Of a DNA stretch of 64,000 nt, positions 60,643 through 64,000 are shown in pieces. This stretch comes from Blepharisma stoltei. Lineage: Eukaryota > Ciliophora > Heterotrichea > Heterotrichida > Blepharismidae. The notes under the pieces are model-generated. The model saw only the letters and a list, made by a program, of their open reading frames with translations. It searched no databases and was not told the DNA's origin. The stretch covers positions 805,692 to 869,691 of the forward strand of contig CAJZBQ010000039.1 in the NCBI GenBank assembly GCA_914767885.1, in the 5' to 3' direction. Position 1 is the stretch's first letter. Each line of letters opens with the position of its first letter. The position numbers were made by a program, and so were the translations under genes.

Positions 60643-61389
60643 TTAATTTTTTATAAGGGTCATGCTCATATAAATATCGATGTTAAACTCTATTTAAAAT
60701 TAAGGGTAATAAAACCATTTAGCTCTTATGTTTATAAAGATTTTTTGATAAGTAATTGCTTTTTTTCTTTAATTATTATTTCTTTGAAACGCAAAAAAGC
60801 TAAGTCTAATCTAAAGAAACCTTATTAAAGATTTCTGTTGAATGCTCTCTTCCATTTGCGCTAGTGTCACATTTGATAGAATTGCAAGAAGATAATGAAT
60901 TAATGCAATAGATTAAAGAAATTTTACTTATTTATACGGTGTTAGAGTAAATAATATAAGAAATTTAATTACAAATAAAAACTAATAAAGCTGCTCATGC
61001 ACTTGAAAGAGATAGTGAAGTCTGTTTTTAGCCTGAAATAAGAGAAATGAGGACTTTTTATTCTGAACTTTTGTTAGTAAATTTTGAATAAAGAGGTCTA
61101 TCTTATCTGCTCTAAGATGAGTAATAACGATTAAATAAAATCTTGAATGATATCTTTTCCAAGCTAGAACCTGATAGATTGTCTACTGAGTTAAGAGATA
61201 TACCAAATTCGATTTCTTTTTTCAGCTAAGATCAAGCAGATAGCTAAATGGAAAATTTATTATCCCAACAAGTTTATTGAAAGGTATATAAAATTATTTC
61301 CTATGCTGAATCGTCAACTTTTAATGTGATACAGCCATTAATATCAAATATTCTATTATTTCTTTGCAATTTACAAATAATAGCGACTT

Positions 61390-61588
61390 AAGAGCGATTT
61401 ATGAACTTGAAAATCAAACACCCCATAAATATCAATTTAGCAAGACCCAAGAACTCAATTATATGAATTTTAGCTCTCCTTTATGCCAGAACATCAAAAT
61501 GATACATCTAAAGGTGAATTTGCTATTTTATTAGATAGAAGTGGGTCAATGAGCAGTGACTCTAATATTACCCCAGCAAACTAAATTT
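61390..61588 (+). pseudogene. VWA-domain fragment
   Basis: One frame reads HQNDTSKGEFAILLDRSGS followed by MSSDSNITPAN and a stop. LLDRSGSMS is the DxSxS MIDAS signature of von Willebrand A domains. The upstream half (AIYELENQTPHKYQFSKTQ) is in a different frame, and the rest of the domain is missing where S2-like sequence begins. A frameshifted remnant is likely; an insertion-split gene with its 3' part lost is the alternative. Confidence 0.5.
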
Positions 61589-61589
61589 T

Positions 61590-61800
61590 CTGTCCCTACC
61601 AGATGGGTTAGACATAGTTTTGCGTTGTAGGGGCATCTGAAACTCAGCAGACAGAATCTCTACCCTTTTACTAATCCCTTAGACTGGTGTTTCAGAAGTG
61701 GAAATCAAAATTGGCAGCTTCTGATTTCCCAATTTTTTTCTCTGTATTTTGAAGCTATTTGGAGCAGAGAAGAGACAAAGGCTAGTGAGCTTGCCCTCTC
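61590..61800. repeat. S2-like dispersed repeat
   Basis: It shares GGGTTAGACATAG..TTGTAGG and GGCTAGTGAGCTTGCC with the insertion in gene A at 19889-20329 (GGGCTAGACAGGC and GCTAGCGAGCTTGCC). No clear target duplication was found. Confidence 0.5.
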
Positions 61801-62190
61801 ATCTTCAGTTTAATTGTTTAATTTTATTTAATTATCAATTATCAATATAATCCCAAAAGTAAGATCTTAAATCTTAAAATTCTTTTAACTCTGCATAGCA
61901 CCCAAGCTTTAGCTGAATAAGGGCATGGGTATGCAAATAGATTAAAAAACAAGAAATTTTAAGAGTTAAGAGTTAATAGCAAAAGATTATTAAATGAGTC
62001 CTATTTATTAGCAAATTATTTTAATCCAGCTTGATTAATATTTTTGCCTCTAAATTAAACTTGAAATAAAGCATAACTTTACCACAAAGCTGTGCAATAT
62101 AGTGTACTACTTTTTCTAGTGGAGCTTCGATTTAAATAAAGTACTAGAAAAAACAGTCAACTCCAGGTGGAGTTTGATCAGAAAATTACG

Positions 62191-64000
62191 ATGGGTGTTA
62201 GGGTTGGTTTAGGGTGTTAGGGTGTTAGGGTGTTAGGGTGTTAGGGTGTTAGGTGTTAGGTGTTAGGGTGGTTTAGGGTGTTAGGGTGTTAGGGTGTTAG
62301 GGTGTTAGGGTGTTAGGGTGTTAGGGTGTTAGGGTGTTAGGGTGTTAGGGTGTTAGGGTGTTAGGGTGTTAGGGTGTTAGGGTGTTAGGGTGTTAGGGTG
62401 TTAGGGTGTTAGGGTGTTAGGGTGTTAGGGGTGTTAGGGTGTTAGGGTGTTAGGGTGTTAGGTGTTAGGGTGTTAGGGTGTTAGGGTGTTGGAGTTAGGG
62501 TGTTAGGGTGTTAGGGTGTTAGGGTGTTAGGGTGTTAGGGTGTTAGGGTGTTAGGGTGTTAGGGTGTTAGGGTGTTAGGGTGTTAGGGTGTTAGGGTGTT
62601 AGGGTGTTAGGGTGTTAGGGTGTTAGGGTGTTAGGGTGTTAGGGTGTTAGGGTGTTAGGTGTTAGGGTGTTAGGGTGTTAGGGGTGTTAGGGTGTTAGGG
62701 TGTTAGGGTGTTAGGGTGTTAGGGTGTTAGGGTGTTACGGGTGTTAGGGTGTTAGGGTGTTAGGGTGTTAGGGTGTTAGGGTGTTAGGGTGTTAGGGTGT
62801 TAGGGTGTTAGGGGTGTTAGGGTGTTAGGGTGTTAGGGTGTTAGGGTGTTAGGGTGTTAGGGTGTTAGGGTGTTAGGGTGTTAGGGTGTTAGGGTGTTAG
62901 GTGTTAGGGTGTTAGGGTGTTAGGGTGTTAGGGTGTTAGGGTGTTAGGGGGGTGTTAGGGTGTTAGGGTGTTAGGGTGTTAGGGTGTTAGGGTGTTAGGG
63001 TGTTAGGGTGTTAGGGTGTTAGGGTGTTAGGGTGTTAGGGTGTTAGGGTGTTAGGGTGTTAGGGTGTTAGGGTGTTAGGGTGTTAGGGTGTTAGGGTGTT
63101 AGGGTGTTAGGGTGTTAGGGTGTTAGGGTGTTAGGGTGTTAGGGTGTTAGGGTGTTAGGGTGTTAGGGTGTTAGGGTGTTAGGGTGTTAGGGTGTTAGGG
63201 TGTTTAGGGTGTTAGGGTGTTAGGGTGTTAGGGTGTTAGGGTGTTAGGGTGTTAGGGTGTTAGGGTGTTAGGGTGTTAGGGTGTTAGGGTGTTAGGGTGT
63301 TAGGGTGTTAGGGTGTTAGGGTGTTAGGGGTGTTAGGGTGTTAGGGTGTTAGGGTGTTAGGGTGTTAGGGTGTTAGGGTGTTAGGGTGTTAGGAGGTGTT
63401 AGGGTGTTAGGGTGTTAGGGTGTTAGGGTGTTAGGGTGTTAGGGTGTTAGGGTGTTAGGGTGTTAGGGTGTTAGGGTGTTAGGGTGTTAGGGTGTTAGGG
63501 TGTTAGGGTGTTAGGGTGTTAGGGTGTTAGGGTGTTAGGGTGTTAGGGTGTTAGGGTGTTAGGGTGTTAGGGTGTTAGGGTGTTAGGGTGTTAGGGTGTT
63601 AGGGTGTTAGGGTGTTAGGGTGTTAGGGTGTTTAGGGTGTTAGGGTGTTAGGGTGTTAGGGTGTTAGGGTGTTAGGGTGTTAGGGTGTTAGGGTGTTAGG
63701 GTGTTAGGGTGTTAGGGTGTTAGGGTGTTAGGGAGGTGTTAGGGTGTTAGGGTGTTAGGGTGTTAGGGTGTTAGGGTGTTAGGGTGTTAGGGTGTTAGGG
63801 TGTTAGGGTGTTAGGGTGTTAGGGGTGTTAGGGTGTTAGGTGTTAGGTGTTAGGGTGTTAGGGTGTTAGGGTGTTAGGGTGTTAGGGTGTTAGGGTGTTA
63901 GGGGTGTTAGGGTGTTAGGGTGTTAGGGTGTTAGGGTGTTAGGGTGTTAGGGTGTTAGGGAAGTGTTAGGGTGTTAGGGTGTTAGGGTGTTAGGGTGTTA
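62191..64000 (+). repeat. Telomere, TGTTAGGG repeats (chromosome end)
   Basis: About 1.8 kb of the 8-nt unit TGTTAGGG (CCCTAACA on the other strand) running to the window edge. The G-rich strand is 5'-3' toward the edge, the orientation of a right-hand telomere. Scattered variants (TGTTAGG, TGTTAGGGG, TTTAGGG, GGAGGTG) are spread throughout; some may be sequencing errors. The innermost units are the most irregular. Confidence 0.95.

Larger units (their letters stand above)
60643..62190. other. Subtelomeric spacer
   Basis: AT-rich, no intact gene. It contains a VWA-like remnant (about 61390-61588), a sequence related to the S2 insertion in gene A (about 61590-61800) and unassigned sequence up to the telomeric tract. 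Confidence 0.55.

Noticed and set aside
62191-64000. CRISPR array or satellite
   Set aside because: The unit is a contiguous 8-nt G-rich repeat without spacers, oriented as a telomere at the window edge.

Overview
This window looks like germline (micronuclear) DNA of a heterotrich ciliate, most likely Blepharisma. Four things seen in the sequence support this. (1) The right end is about 1.8 kb of the 8-nt repeat TGTTAGGG, with the G-rich strand running 3' toward the edge, so it is a chromosome end. (2) TGA is read as tryptophan: in-frame TGA aligns with TGG between paralogues, while genes end at TAA or TAG. (3) Spliceosomal introns are only 15-16 nt long. (4) Almost every large gene is interrupted by AT-rich, palindromic or retroelement-like insertions flanked by short direct repeats. 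Removing each insertion with one repeat copy restores an open frame whose total length is divisible by three. The genus comes from recalled knowledge (heterotrich CCCTAACA telomeres, UGA=Trp and 15-nt introns in Blepharisma, germline MITE-derived IESs). The code, introns and insertions are read directly.

Layout, left to right: a low-complexity, gene-poor edge (1-1132); two paralogous cysteine-rich secreted, probably GPI-anchored proteins on the minus strand (1133-2488, with a hairpin IES, and 3326-4459, intact); a PP2C phosphatase on plus (5622-7085), split by a 35-bp IES and a SINE-like insertion; a four-helix membrane protein (7327-7875). The main content is four minus-strand paralogues, A (8133-20897), B (21111-31596), C (33917-44727) and D (49245-60642), lying in the subtelomere. 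A DENN-domain protein on plus (45483-48794) sits between C and D. The last stretch before the telomere (60643-62190) holds a decayed VWA-domain fragment.

After removal of introns and insertions, A, B, C and D encode about 2457, 2457, 2480 and 2452 residues. All share one architecture: signal peptide, Lin-12/Notch-type cysteine repeats, a Cys-rich block, a long right-handed beta-helix (Pmp/pectin-lyase-like), an Ig-like domain, an EGF/ephrin-receptor-like Cys block, a multi-helix membrane domain and a short cytoplasmic tail. They look like large surface receptors or adhesins; the function is unknown.

The most unusual content is the insertions: two MITE families with different TIRs but the same internal layout and a TNA (not only TA) target site; SINE-like elements with 12-17 bp target duplications inside exons; a 4-kb transposon-like IES with arms of about 700 bp and other elements nested in it; multi-hairpin palindromes; and a palindromic IES built from a tRNA acceptor/T-arm minihelix with T-run terminators. 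No autonomous transposase, virus or toxin gene was seen.
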